DNA of 64,000 nucleotides from Gnetum montanum (GCA_015680685.1 MNCI01021482.1:219605-283604); one strand, 5' to 3'. Positions 45,511 to 57,199 are shown, counted from the first letter of the stretch. Numbers and translations: made by a program. The notes: generated by a model from the letters alone, not told the origin.

Positions 45511-47464
45511 CCAGTGCACATAATACCTGTGATAGGGGATGACCTTGCTCACTATTTCAGATCTCCTCCTTTCAACCCAATCATGGAGGAGATGGCCACC
45601 TCTGCTAACCATTTGAGGCCCTTAGTTCTTTTTTTAAGTTTTTTTTTACACATTTTTGTTTTACAAATTCTTTAACTTTTCTTGTATTTTTTTTTGCAAC
45701 ATCATTTATACTTTTTCATTTCTTTGTGTGACTGTTTGTTTTGTTAGACTCATCACCTAATAAGTGCTCCTGATGGTGGTATGAACTGTATTCTATTGAT
45801 TGCTAATGCTTGGTTTTTACCTTTGAGTTATAATGTTGATACTAAGGTATGGTTCTTTTGATATAACAGGTAATGAGTCCATGCCATCCATGCATCCATG
45901 AATTCCTATGGTCTCTCTTGGCTTGGAACTGTACAAACTCCTTCTTTAATAATAAAACTATTAATGAATTGGTGACTAGGCATTTCTCAAACTAAAGAAG
46001 GACTCAAGGATTGAAAAGGGTGTGACTTCAAAGGAATTTAATGCATTTGTGCTAGCTATTCTCTTGGATGCTTGGATGTTTTCTTCTTGAGTTTTCCTTA
46101 CCATTATGACATTGCTCCATTATCAGGAAGCTGAGCTACCCAAAATAAGTCTTTGCATGGTGTGGTTCTCATGCAAAAAAAAAAAAAAAAAATAGTGAGA
46201 ATTCAAAGTACATCCCTTAGACAAAATAATCATCTGGGCTACAAGAACTGGTTATGGAACTAAACAAACATGTTCCCTCTAACTAAGACCCTCTCTCGCT
46301 TCCTACTTCTCCCTTTCTCATTTTCCTCAGAATGGTGTTAACTCTTTGGTGGAAGCATTCTTATTACTTCAAGTGGATGGATTGGCCAAGTGTATTAATG
46401 CTAAGTCATTGGATGGGATTGTTTGAGGTTGGATTTGGAATGAGATCTACTCAGTCACATTAACCATAAATACACAAGGGGCTATACACCACCTTGTTCT
46501 TAGGACTCCATTCCATTCTCTTCTCCCCATCATTCTTTCTCCATTTCCCACTTCATTGTCGATTGTATCAATAGTTTATATTTTGGTTGATGCATTGTTT
46601 TCTCTTTGGTGAATTCTTGGGGTTAAGTCTTTAAATCTTTCTCCCAAATGACATTTCCAGAGCCTACAGACTCTGTGATTGAGGGTTTGTCAGGGCATAA
46701 AGGCCATGAGCCTGCTTTGGGGAGGACCCACTAGCATTCCTATTTGGTTGTGCATCAGTTAACTTCTTTCCCTTAAGCATTTCTGCAATCAACATTTGTT
46801 TCTTTCATTCCCATCTCTGACATCCATTTTATCAGCATTGTCGTTGTTTCTTTTTCTCCATCTTTCTTATTCCTTATCTTTTTCCATTCTATCGCTACCA
46901 GAGGATTGCTCTTAGTCATGGGGGCCTTGGTCCAATTTTTTCAATTTTCTCTAACCCCTACACCTTGGGTAGTCACCAGTGTTATATCTCTAGAATCTAT
47001 ATTGGCCATATCACAACTCAGCTAATGGACCTTACATCGAGGCAAGGTATCAATTATATTGTGATTTACTTATCTTTGCTCATATGTGATTGTGTTGTGT
47101 GTGCATATGGCAATCATATAGTAATGGACCGGACCTAGAGAAAACACTCAGGATAGACTGGTGCTGGAACAGTTGTGCAAGGAACAAGATTGATAACATG
47201 GTTATGGATGAACAATGGAAGGTGCAATCTTGGCGTTGGCAGCAACACGTCTTCTCCTTTTCTTCTCTCTCGGTTGCCAAATAAGGCTGGATGTCAATTG
47301 TGTATAGTGTTCACTGTTGTGGTCATGAACACTAATGTTGCCATGTATTGTAATGTTGATCCGTTCACATGTCATCCCATTCACCATTAGTTGTCATTCA
47401 AGTCAATAATTCCATACCTTCCCAATATTTTATAAGGAACTTGAGGACAAGTTTTCATTCAATC
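45511..47464 (+). other. Element A 3' noncoding region
   Basis: No domain seen. The start matches B at about 63440-64000 (for example GGTCTCTCTTGGCTTGGAAC against GGTCTCCCTTGGTTTTGGAAC-like words). Near 46715-46740 GCTTTGGGGAGGACCCAC matches the spacer of D. An 18-A run lies at 46175-46192. TATATCTCTAGAATCTATATTGGCCATATCAC-like words near 46983-47015 may be a decayed U3-like module. There is no third ORF. Confidence 0.6.
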
Positions 47465-47473
47465 ATGGGGGTA
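47465..47473 (+). promoter_or_regulatory. Polypurine tract of element A
   Basis: ATGGGGGTA directly before the 3' LTR. Confidence 0.65.
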
Positions 47474-48294
47474 TGATGAACCGCGATATCGCATACACGA
47501 TATTACATACGCGATATCACATCCACCACATGATATCGCATATGCGATATCATGTCCTGCCTCATCTTCTCTAAATAAGAGGCGGTGCCCTTGGTTCCAA
47601 GGCAGTTAGACTTAGATCCTTAGCCAAACTCTTGCAGTTTTGTTATTCTAGAGTTAGAATTATTTCTATGTGCTCGCAGTAGGAGTCATAAAGTGAATGG
47701 ATTTTATTCAAGAAATTTGTACCTGAGCACAATTTTGTGTACAACAATAAAGATGAACTTTATGATAAAACTTGCAGCATACAGCTTAAGCTAATTAGTA
47801 ATTAATGATTGTTTAACGCTTTTCTAGTTAATTAATATCTCTCTCAACCTTCAACCCCCTTAGTCAAATACACTCAATACGATTGCTTTGAGCATGCATG
47901 TAGCACTTGGTAACCTAGTAATGATTAGAGTTTGGTAATCCCAGCAGCGTTGCACTAGTTCAGGATGTGTACAGCAAGTGGGAATGGATACTGGTGTTAG
48001 GAACATTTAGAACTTAGTTAATGAATAGTTAATGTAAGTTAGTCACATAGTTCTATCTCCCTCTCCTTTATTAGCAAAAGACATAAAAAATACAAAAGCT
48101 ATAAAAATCATATACCTCAAGCTTACTTAACCATACAACCGTGACAATATAAGTAAGTTTGGAAAGACAACGATTGATTAACCCTGAGTGTTCCATTAAG
48201 GCGCATAAGCACGTAGTCCTTGGAGTTCGACCAGATCATGCATGAAATGCTCGTATTCGTATGGTTGAGTGTAGGGGTACCTTGCCACTCATCA
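47474..48294 (+). repeat. Element A 3' LTR (821 bases)
   Basis: TGATGAACC...ACTCATCA followed by CTTAT. Its U3 has extra GATATCGCATATGCGATATC-type units (47483-47556) that explain the 46-base excess over the 5' LTR. AATAAA at 47746-47751. Confidence 0.95.
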
Positions 48295-48299
48295 CTTAT

Positions 48300-49285
48300 C
48301 ATTGACATTAACATGATTTTCATATATTTGGCTTTAAATTATTAATTTCTCCCTATAATTTTAACTTGTTTTTTGTTTCTTTAGCATCTTTTTTTCTTGA
48401 GCGAAAAAGAATAAGCATTAACAAAATGTCATGCATGATGAAAAAAGTTATAAGAATTAAAAATATTATAATATGTAATTAGTTAATTGTAAGCCTTACA
48501 CCTACTTAAAATAACAATTCCTTTTTATGACTAAGAAGATTGATTTTAACCAAAAAACGTCTACAAGAATCAAATGATGTGAAAATAAATTTCATGTTCT
48601 TAATGGAATATATAAGACTAACAATTTGCTACTCATACCTATGAAAAATCAATGGAAAATTAAATAGCTTAACAAAATATAGAAATTTAGAATATTCTTT
48701 AGACTAAGCATCAAAATCTAGAGTCAACTTATGAATGATCAATACTACATCAAAAGGATCTTATATCTAGGACAAGCTACACTATCAAAGTATTACCTTG
48801 CTCAACAAGTAGAAAAAAATGGGAATGGTACTTGGCATGAATGACTTGAATGCTATGTTTTTGTATCACATCATTTAACTATAAAACAAAACTTTGATTA
48901 TAAGGTAAGGAATCTAGAAGTTGAATGAATACATAATGTAATGTAAGATTGACAACCAATAGCTTCTATCCATTATTATGAAGAAAGAAATCAAGCATCT
49001 TATTAGCAACATCACTAAAAGAAGGCATTCAAATTTTTTGTTCATCAACTTGTAAATTTACATTCTAAGAATTGGTAGAAATTTTTACATTAGTACAAGA
49101 AGTATAAATTTCAACATCAATATATGAAGTTGAAAGTATATTAGAATCTCCCATAAGAGAAAGATGGTTTGGAGAAACCAATTCCACTGATGAAACCCTA
49201 GATAGATTAATATTCTTTAATAGATAAAAGTTTGAATTTACTTTGAAGGTCATATCTTATTGGTAAACAGAAAGTGATTCATATG
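48300..49285. other. No feature recognised between elements A and C
   Basis: AT-rich. A short minus-strand open stretch (49065-49253) has no recognisable homology. The last five bases, ATATG, should be the target site of C, but its partner lies outside the window. Confidence 0.55.
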
Positions 49286-50229
49286 TGATGAGCAGTGAGG
49301 TACCCCTACACCCAACCATACGAATCACAAGCGTTCACGCATGATCCAGTCAAATTCCGTGGGCTTTGTCATTTCCAGTGCACTAGCCCTTTAGGAAGTG
49401 AATCTAGCCTTAAGGTCAATCATTGTCCTCCCAATTACACTTGTGATGTACATTGGTATGATTAAGTGTAACTGAGGCATCTGGTTTTTATCATTTTATA
49501 TTTTATATTTTGGGTGTTTGAAATGTAGGTAAAAGGAATTTGATTAATGAATCTAAATTAACTAATTAACTACTATTTAACTAATCCTAACATAAGTATC
49601 CATTCCTACTTTCTGTACATGTTCTAAACCCATGTATCCACTACTGGGCAACTAAGCACTATGCTACTGGGCGTACCAAGTAATAACACTATTGGAATTA
49701 CCAAGTAAATATGTGTTATGCTCGAAGCAGTCGTACTTATGTATTTAATTTATCTAGCTTAATAATCTCATTAACTCAATTTCTGGAAAATATTTGCAAA
49801 ATAATTGAGAATAATTAACAAATAATTGAAAATATTGAATGCATAAATAAAAAAGAGAATCTATCCAAATTGTTGTAAGGTTTACCAAAAAGCTCATCTT
49901 TATTACCACACACACTGTCGTGCTCAGGTACAACAATGCTTGAATAAAGATCCATACACTCAATGACTCTTGTTGCAGGCACTTAGGGAAAAAATTTCTA
50001 ACTTTCAAATGGAAAAAATGCAAGAGCTTTACTACTATTGAAATATGGACTCCCCATAAATGTAGTTGGTAGGCATGTATTTATAGGTGATAGATAGACA
50101 CTACATCAACGAGGCATCATCGATGTAGGTCAAGATGCATCAACAGGGCCTCATCAACAAGGCCTCATTGAGATGGTCAACTACATCAACGAGACCTCGT
50201 TGACATAGCCAACCAACAACAACACATCA
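49286..50229 (-). repeat. Element C 3' LTR with a divergent U3
   Basis: Starts TGATGAGCAGTGAGGTACCC on the plus strand and ends CACATCA next to TATCCCCAC. R/U5 matches the other LTRs (GTACCTG..., poly(A) signal as TCTTTATT near 49896). Upstream of TATTTATA (about 50078) the GATATC array is absent. CATCAACGAGGC-type near-palindromes at 50100-50205 replace it. Confidence 0.85.
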
Positions 50230-50238
50230 TATCCCCAC
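50230..50238 (-). promoter_or_regulatory. Polypurine tract of element C
   Basis: Plus-strand TATCCCCAC (minus GTGGGGATA) next to the LTR. Confidence 0.55.
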
Positions 50239-50391
50239 GACTGAATGAAAACCTATCCTCGAGTTCTTTTACAAAACTTGAAAGGTATGGGATTAGTGAT
50301 TAACTTTTCTTCAATAAAACAAACTTGAATAACTTGAAAAAAAATGGAGTGGTCGTGTGTATGGATCAACACATTATAAAAATGGTGGTGT

Positions 50392-51255
50392 TCAGGACAC
50401 AAAATTGAACACCATGACATAATTCTTCAAAAATTGGACAACACATTCCTTGATGATGTGAAGCTTGTTGGGGAAGATCAAACAGTCCCAAGCAATGGTG
50501 GTTCCTAAGAAATGAGTTCCATTATTAGAAATTAGTAAACGCAGCACCCCAAACCTATTAACAATATGTTGTTGTATAAATCTAGTGGTAGTGGATGATG
50601 TGCAATCTGTAACAGCTGCCACTTCATCCCAATTTGTGCAATAGTCAAATACTACTATAATATACACTTTTTCATTAGACATGGATGTGATGAGATCCAT
50701 GAAGTTAATGCCCCATATGTCGAAAGGTTCTAGTGGTTGAATCCACTATTGAGGACCTTCCATATGAGTGGTCATCCCCTCGTCACATTGACAACATTCA
50801 CAAGACTTGAAAAATTCATGGGCATCCCTAAAGATTGTGGGCCAATAGTATCCTACCATTAGGATTTTTATGACCATGTGTCTCCCTACATAGTGGCCTC
50901 CACAAGGTCCTTCATGAGCATTCTAGAGAACGTGTAATTGATCTTCATTAGGGACACACCAATGAATTAGGCCATTAGCACATACCTTGTAAAATTGTCC
51001 ATTAATTTCCATGAAGTATTTAACCCAATGAAGAAATTGTTGCTTTTTCCTAAAATCCAAGTTTTGTGACATCTCTTGAGTGAGAAGATATGTGAGGATG
51101 CCATTATACCATATTGGTTTTTCAGGTGTGTGTTCATTTATTGCTAGTTCATTTGGAAATTGATCAGAGAGCGGGCTCTCCTCCTCTTTGTTATCCCATC
51201 TTAAGTGAGAAAGATGGTTAGCAACCACATTCTCAGTCCCTTTTCGATCTACCAT
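50392..51255 (-). pseudogene. Element C integrase (truncated)
   Basis: The minus strand begins after the RNase H end (VANHLSHLRWDNKEEE, 51255 downwards). It shows the N-terminal zinc-binding part (to about 50760), then the catalytic core at 50392-50700 with NEKVYIIVVFDYCTNW and GVLRLLISNNGTHF. The second catalytic Asp is Asn here. The Glu-containing helix and the C-terminal domain are missing; the sequence jumps to the LTR edge within about 160 bases. Confidence 0.75.
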
Positions 51256-51730
51256 AGTAAGATCAAATTCTTGGAAGATTACAAGTCACTATATAACATG
51301 AGGGCTCACCATCAACTTATTCATAAGGAAGTGAATTACACTATGGTATGTATGTACAAATACTTTGTAACCTAACACATAATGTCTAAACTTTTCTAAC
51401 ATGTACACCACTGTCATTAATTCCTTCTCTTTGGTGATGTAATTTAACTATGTCCCCACAATGCTTTGGCTCATGTAATGGATATAATATGGACATTTCT
51501 TATCATCCATTTTCATCAGTACTACTTCCAAAGCATAGTTAGATGCGTCTATCATGATATGGAATGGTTTGGACCAATTTGGTGCTTGTAGGATTGGTGT
51601 TTCTACAAGTTTATCTTTTAATTGTTGAAATGCATTTTCACATTCCTTGGTCCAAATGAAAGGTGCATCTTTCTTTGTAAGCTCTATCAATGGCTTTGCA
51701 ATCTTAGAGAAATCCTCAATAAAACACTGA
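51256..51730 (-). pseudogene. Element C RNase H
   Basis: The piece 51448-51690 contains KDAPFIWTKECENAFQQLK and MIDASNYALEVVL (first Asp), ending in YYIHYMSQSIVGT. The remaining half runs to 51256 with stops. It would degrade the RNA strand during reverse transcription. Confidence 0.75.
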
Positions 51731-52720
51731 TAGTAACCAGTGTGTCCAAGGAATGCCCAAACATCTTTAACAGTCTCTAGCTGGCATGTTATTCCTTGGA
51801 TGATCCTTATCTTTTTTGGGTCTACCTTAATCCCTTTCTATGAAATTTAGTACCTTAGCACAATGCCTTCTTGGACCTTGAGATGGCTCTTTTGCCAATT
51901 GAGTCATAGGTTTGTCTTAACACATCTCTTCAATACTTGCTCAAGTTAGTCCAAGGCTTACTCAAATGTAACTTCGTAGGTGGAGAAGTCATCCATGAAA
52001 TCTTCAACACCATTACCAATTTGTTGTTAAAAGATACTAAGGACCAAGCATTAAAATGTTGTAGGGGCATTGCATAGGCCAAATGGCATCTTACAGTATG
52101 CAAAAGTTCCCCAGAGACTCATGAATGTTGTCTTGGCTTGGTCTTCTAGCGCAATTTGGATTTGGTTATAGCCACTATAACCATCCAAGAAACTATAATA
52201 ACAATGCCTGGATATGGTGTCTAATACTTAATCCACAAATGAAAAAGAAAAATGATCCTTAAATGTTACCATATTTAGCAACCTAAAGTCAATGCAAACC
52301 CACCATTTATCACCCTTCTTTGATACAATTATGAGTGGGCTAACCCACTCACTATCGACAATCAGATAAATAAACCTCACCTTAAGGAGTTGCTCTATTT
52401 TCTCCTTAACAATTTACTTCAATTTGGGGTTTAGCTGCCTTTGTGACTACCTTTTAAGCTTCATGGCCGAGTTAGAGTAGATGTGCTACTAGCATATCCT
52501 TGGATCGATTCTTGTTAGCTTTGGATATGACCAAGCAAAGGTTATTGACCATTTATGTACCACTTTTAACAACTTTTCTTTTTGTTCAGGAGCAAGTTTG
52601 GCATTAATGATGACTGGTTTACCATTCTTTAAAAATGCATACTCCATTCTGAATAGTAAATTTTTTAGTTCCAAGGGCTCCTGCTTGAAGTGATCAAGGA
52701 TCTCCAACTCTCCCTAATAG
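51731..52720 (-). pseudogene. Element C reverse transcriptase
   Basis: The pre-RT piece 52489-52707 (LAPEQKEKLLKVVHKW, LTRIDPRIC) is followed by RT blocks down to about 51740. The catalytic motif DFMDDFSTY is intact near 51985-52010 on the minus strand, unlike in A and B. Stops elsewhere disable it. Confidence 0.75.
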
Positions 52721-52889
52721 TTATCATCATCTTCATTAAAGAGTTGGAAATGGACTTATTCAATTTTGTTCATGCCTTCTACATATGCACAAGTTAAGCT
52801 CTCAATTGGCTCCATGCATATTATGCTGCTATCTGAATCAGCTATCAACCATTGGGTGCCCTCCTATTTTGTGGCTACTACATATAGAC

Positions 52890-53500
52890 ACCATTGAATA
52901 TTAACTTCTTGCGCACACTGATTACATACCTTAATGTATGTGCTTTTTGATGAACCAAATCTTTTGCACACAATTGCACTTGTTATTGCTATACACGATG
53001 CATGGAATACACTTCTTCTCAATTTTTCCTAACTCATTCTCCTTAGATATTTCGAGAGATAGGTCCCTTATACCCATTCGCACATCGACCATGCTTAACC
53101 AAGCCCTTCCCATGATGATGGAAAGTCACTTTTGCAATTGTCCATCTTGATTACTAGAAAATCACAATGGACCACCCACAAACTGTGGTCACAATGTCCT
53201 CTACTAATTCCAAAGGAACCATAATCGACTAATCTACTAATTCTAAATAGATGTTGCTCTTCTTAAGAGGTGGTAGGTTTTAGAATTTGTACATATCATG
53301 GGAGATGAGGTTAACTCCAGAACTAGAGTCAAGAAGAGCCTTGCATGGTTCTTGTTCAGTAATCTATAGAAAGATGAGTAGACTTCCTAGATTATATCTT
53401 TTTGTAGGAAAGTTACTAGCCTTGATCTAGTTAGAAACAGCATGAGTTAAAATTACAGTGTGGATCCTAGGCAACACTTAGTTTGAAGGGTGCTCGAAGT
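52890..53500 (-). pseudogene. Element C protease
   Basis: The minus-strand piece 52931-53113 begins MGRAWLSMVDVRMGIRDLSL, matching the protease C-terminal segment of A and B. The active-site half lies at about 53270-53350 with stops. Confidence 0.65.
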
Positions 53501-54586
53501 TATTTGATGTAGAGAATGAGGGTATTGGAGATGCAGGGCAATCAGTTGGAGTAGATTGTGAGGGTTGGAGAGGACTAATGGCCTGGAAGAAAGGTCATTT
53601 CCTTGATCAATTATCTAGACCACTTGGTTGAAAAACTAGTTATGAGTGTACAACCCTTGTAGCATTTCATTACTATGATGGTGGAGGAATTTTAGCCTGC
53701 ATGGATGAAGCAGGAGGTAACTAAGTTGAAGGTGGAGGTGTAGGTGTAAAAGAATGTGGAGGATGATAAGGATACAGATATGGGTTTTCCCCTCAAGTAG
53801 ATGGTGAATGTGTTTAGAGGTACTCTGGAGGGTGATAATGATGCTAGAATGATGCATGACTTGTTGAACTTCTAGGGGAGATGGGTTGCTAAACATAGTA
53901 CCTATATGGATCTAGTTATCTATAAGCGTACTACTACCTTGGTAGTGGCATTCCCCATGATTGTGGTTGATACAACTATTGGTACTATTCATAAGCTTGT
54001 GGAGGAGTTCCACTTGGGTAGTAATCTTGTTGTTGCTGGTGGAACTATCTTGGACTGTCTTGAGGGTAAGGAAATTGTCTTGGAGCTTGTCTACATGCTA
54101 GGCAAGGATTTAGTGCATACACTCCAAATTCTTGTCAGTGTGACACCATAGGGCAACATCCCTTTGGATGTTCATATTGACAAATGTCACATTCAGTTTC
54201 ATCATCAGAGTCAGACTCCACAACTTCCTCTACTACAACGGCTTTGCCCTTACATCTTTGGTAGGCATGTTCATCTTCTTTTCATCATCTACGATTATGA
54301 TCACTATTTTGCTCTTTGTATTCTTTAGCAATCTTCAAAGCTGTTTGAAACTTTTCATTGAAAGAGGTCCATAACTTGTCAACCTTGGCTAAAATGTCAG
54401 AGATAGATTTTTGGATAGGCAAGGTTTTTCTATTCATCACTTCATCAAGTGGTGACTCCTCCTTATTACAAAATTGAACCTCTCATTTTCTAATAGATGG
54501 GTCTCTATTATACTCTTCAGCACTCACCCTTTTTTGTAGCTCACCTTCTTCTTTTGCTACTTGCTCAATTAGCCTTTAGATCTAAT

Positions 54587-55226
54587 GAGATTTTTATACT
54601 TTTTATGTTTTTATGTCCTATTGCTAATAAGGGAGGAAAGAGATAACTAAGTAACTAATTTAATTTGACTACTTATTAAATAGGCTCTAACCATGCCTAA
54701 CATCAGTATCCCTTCTCACTTGCCATACACATCCTGAACTAGTGCAACACTACTGGGATTANCATGCCTAACATCAGTATCCGTTCTCACTTGCCATACA
54801 CATCCTGAACTAGTGCAACACTACTGGGATTACCAAACACTAATCATTACTAGGTTATTAAGTGTTACACGCATGCTCGAAGTGATCATATTGTGTGTGC
54901 TTACTTAGGAGAGTTGTAGGGTGAGAGAGAATCATTAATTAACTAAGGAAAGCATTAAGTAACAACAATTAACATTAATTAATCTATTCTGAATGCTGTA
55001 AGGTTTATGACAAAGTTCATCTTTATTGTCATACACAAGGTGTGCTCAGGTACACAATGCTTGAATAAAGATCCGTTCACTTTATGACTCCTGCTACAGG
55101 CACGTAGAAATAATTCTAACTTTGAGAGGGAGAAAAGGCAAGAGTTTGGGTAAGGAACTAAGACTAACTATGCAAACTAAGTGCACCAGCCTCTTATTTA
55201 TAGGCAATGAGGTAGGACATGATATC
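54587..55226 (-). repeat. LTR fragment embedded in C gag
   Basis: 640 bases matching the middle of B-type LTRs on the minus strand, from ATTTTTATACTTTTTATG to AGGACATGATATC. Both LTR termini are missing. It includes TATTTATA, the poly(A) signal region and a single N at 54762. Confidence 0.8.
54692..54832. other. Duplicated 70 bases around a single N (assembly overlap)
   Basis: 54692-54761 and 54763-54832 are the same 70 bases with one mismatch, separated by one N at 54762. Confidence 0.92.
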
Positions 55227-56251
55227 AACCCAAGGGTTTTTCTTGTTTCTACCCTAAGTCCATCTATGTTGTGATGAAGTTGTTATCTTTGAGAGTAACC
55301 ATGGCTAGGGCATCTATGTAAGAGTGAATAGTATCGACCCATGGTGGCATCCAAGGGTTCATGTGCTTCTTGTTTCTAGCCTTGGATTTGCCTTCTTAGA
55401 TTAGATACTCTAAAGTATGTTTGATATTTTTCATTGAACAGTTCTAACATGGTATTCCATCTTTGGATAGATTTTGGTTTTAAGGACTAGTACCAACTTT
55501 CAGCTTCCTTAATGAGTGTCCTTGGAAAAAGCTTGAGTCTCTACCACTTTCTCTTGATTTTTTGTAAGCATAAGCATCTTGAAAAGCTTATAGATGTGTC
55601 TACTAATCAGAATTGTATCCTCCTCAAATATTGGGATATTGTTCATATCTAGGTGCTTGATTTGAGTATCCCTCATATGCCTAGTTGGAATTCTTACTGC
55701 CTCCACAATGTTAAGCATACTTCGAGTTGCTAGTAAAGGTTTATCATCATTGTTGCGTTGATGACGTCGATGATGGTTTTAGCCAGCCAATTAGTTTTAG
55801 TAGCCTTCATGGTCATTATTATTTCATCGATCATCTTCATCATGGTTTTTTCGATGGTGGCTTTCATGAGAACTATCAAATGAAGAGGAATGTTAGGAAT
55901 CAGATGAAGAGGAAGGTGGACCGCCACTACCACTACCGTGTCTTCCACCACTCTTACGCCCTTTATGATCTCCATCATTAGATCATTTATTATCGTGATG
56001 TTCACCTGAGTCCCTACCTTGGCTATCACTCTTTATTGAACCTAGTTTAAGAATAGTTGATTGCAGGGTCAAGTTCACACCCTCACCATCATTAGTAGGG
56101 GGTGGAAAATCTTCATGTTGAGAACCTTCCAAGGGAGGATCCTCATTGTTCTCTTAATCTAGTAGGAACAAGGGATTAGTGTAATGTTTCCCTTTTTTGG
56201 CTTCATGGAGTCTCTCCTAATGTTTATCTCACCTACATTATGCTTCAGTGG

Positions 56252-57072
56252 TGATGAGCCATGATATCACGTCCACAATATTGCGTACGCGATATCGTGG
56301 CCTCCCATGCTATATCGCATATGCAATATCACATCCTACCTCATTGCCTATAAATAAGAGGCGGGTGCACTTGGTTTGCATAGTTAGTATTAGTCCCTTA
56401 CCTAAACTCTTGCCTTTTCTCCCTCTTAGAGTTAGAATTATTTCTACATCCCTGTAGTAGGAGTCATAAAGTGAACAGATCTTTATTCGAGCATTGTGTA
56501 CCTGAGCACACCTTGTGTACGGCAATAAAGACGAACTTTTTGATAAACCTTACAACATTCAAAATAGATTAATTAATGTTAATTACTATTACTTAATGCT
56601 TTCCTTAGTTAATTAATGATTCTCTCTCACCCTACAACTCTCTTAAGTAAGCACACAATACAATCACTTCGAGCATGCATGTAGCACTTGGTAACCCAGT
56701 AATGATTAGTGTTTGGTAATCCCAGTAGTGTTGCACTGGTTTAGGATGTGTACGACAATTGAGAACGGATAATGGTGTTAGGATCAGTTAGAGCCTAGTT
56801 AATAAGTAGTTAAATTAAATTAGTTACTTAGTTATCTCTTTCCTCCCTTATTAGTAGCAGGACATAAAAACATAAAAAGTATAAAAATCATATGCCTCAA
56901 GTTTACTTAACCATATAATCATGACATACAAGTAAGATTGGAAGACAATGATTGATCAATCCATTCTTATTCCATAGGGGTTCATAAGCACTTAGTCCTT
57001 GGAATTTGATTGGATCATGCGTGGATGCTTGTATTCATATGGTTGAGCATAGGGATACCTCACCGCTCATCA
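56252..57072 (+). repeat. Element B 5' LTR (821 bases)
   Basis: TGATGAGCC...GCTCATCA. Palindrome array at 56262-56332, TATAAATA at 56349-56356 and AATAAA at 56524-56529. Confidence 0.93.
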
Positions 57073-57073
57073 T

Positions 57074-57091
57074 TAGCGCTGTTGCTGGGGA
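57074..57091 (+). promoter_or_regulatory. Primer binding site of element B (tRNA-Asp type)
   Basis: TAGCGCTGTTGCTGGGGA, three differences from TGGCGCCGTTGCCGGGGA, one base after the LTR. Confidence 0.85.
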
Positions 57092-57199
57092 CTTTGTTGT
57101 TTGTGCACTAACCAGAACATAGGAAATCTTTCACATTGTTGGAACGAACCCTTAGGGTTGGTTAATGAAAGATAATAAATAATAATACATTGCACACTG

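Larger units (their letters stand above)
40314..48294 (+). mobile_element. Element A: Athila-like LTR retrotransposon with intact ends
   Basis: Complete insertion of 7,981 bases with TGATGA...TCATCA LTR ends. A perfect 5-base target duplication CTTAT lies at 40309-40313 and 48295-48299. The order is LTR, tRNA-Asp-type primer site, gag, protease, RT, long 3' noncoding region, polypurine tract, LTR. RNase H and integrase are deleted. The two LTRs differ by several dozen substitutions by eye plus a 46-base length difference in U3, so it is not recent. It lacks the third ORF found in D, E and F. Confidence 0.92.
49286..56251 (-). mobile_element. Element C: Athila-like LTR retrotransposon, interrupted by B
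   Basis: Minus-strand element. From the left: 3' LTR (49286-50229), truncated integrase, RNase H, RT, protease and gag. It is cut at 56251 where element B begins; the rest of gag and the 5' LTR must lie beyond B, outside the window. The integrase C-terminus and the long 3' noncoding region seen in A and B are deleted. A 640-base LTR fragment is embedded in gag. It retains the canonical RT motif FMDDFS. Confidence 0.85.
53520..56251 (-). pseudogene. gag: Element C gag, split by an LTR fragment
   Basis: The minus strand has an SR/Gly-rich N-terminal stretch (about 55860-55990) and the gag core (55380-55720). It then has a break at 55226-54587 filled by LTR sequence, then the linker and zinc knuckle C-D-I-C-Q-Y-E-H-P-K-G-C-C near 54145-54190, and a Pro/His/Gln-rich tail. 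About 40 bases of gag are missing at the break. The N-terminus is cut by element B at 56251. Confidence 0.75.
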
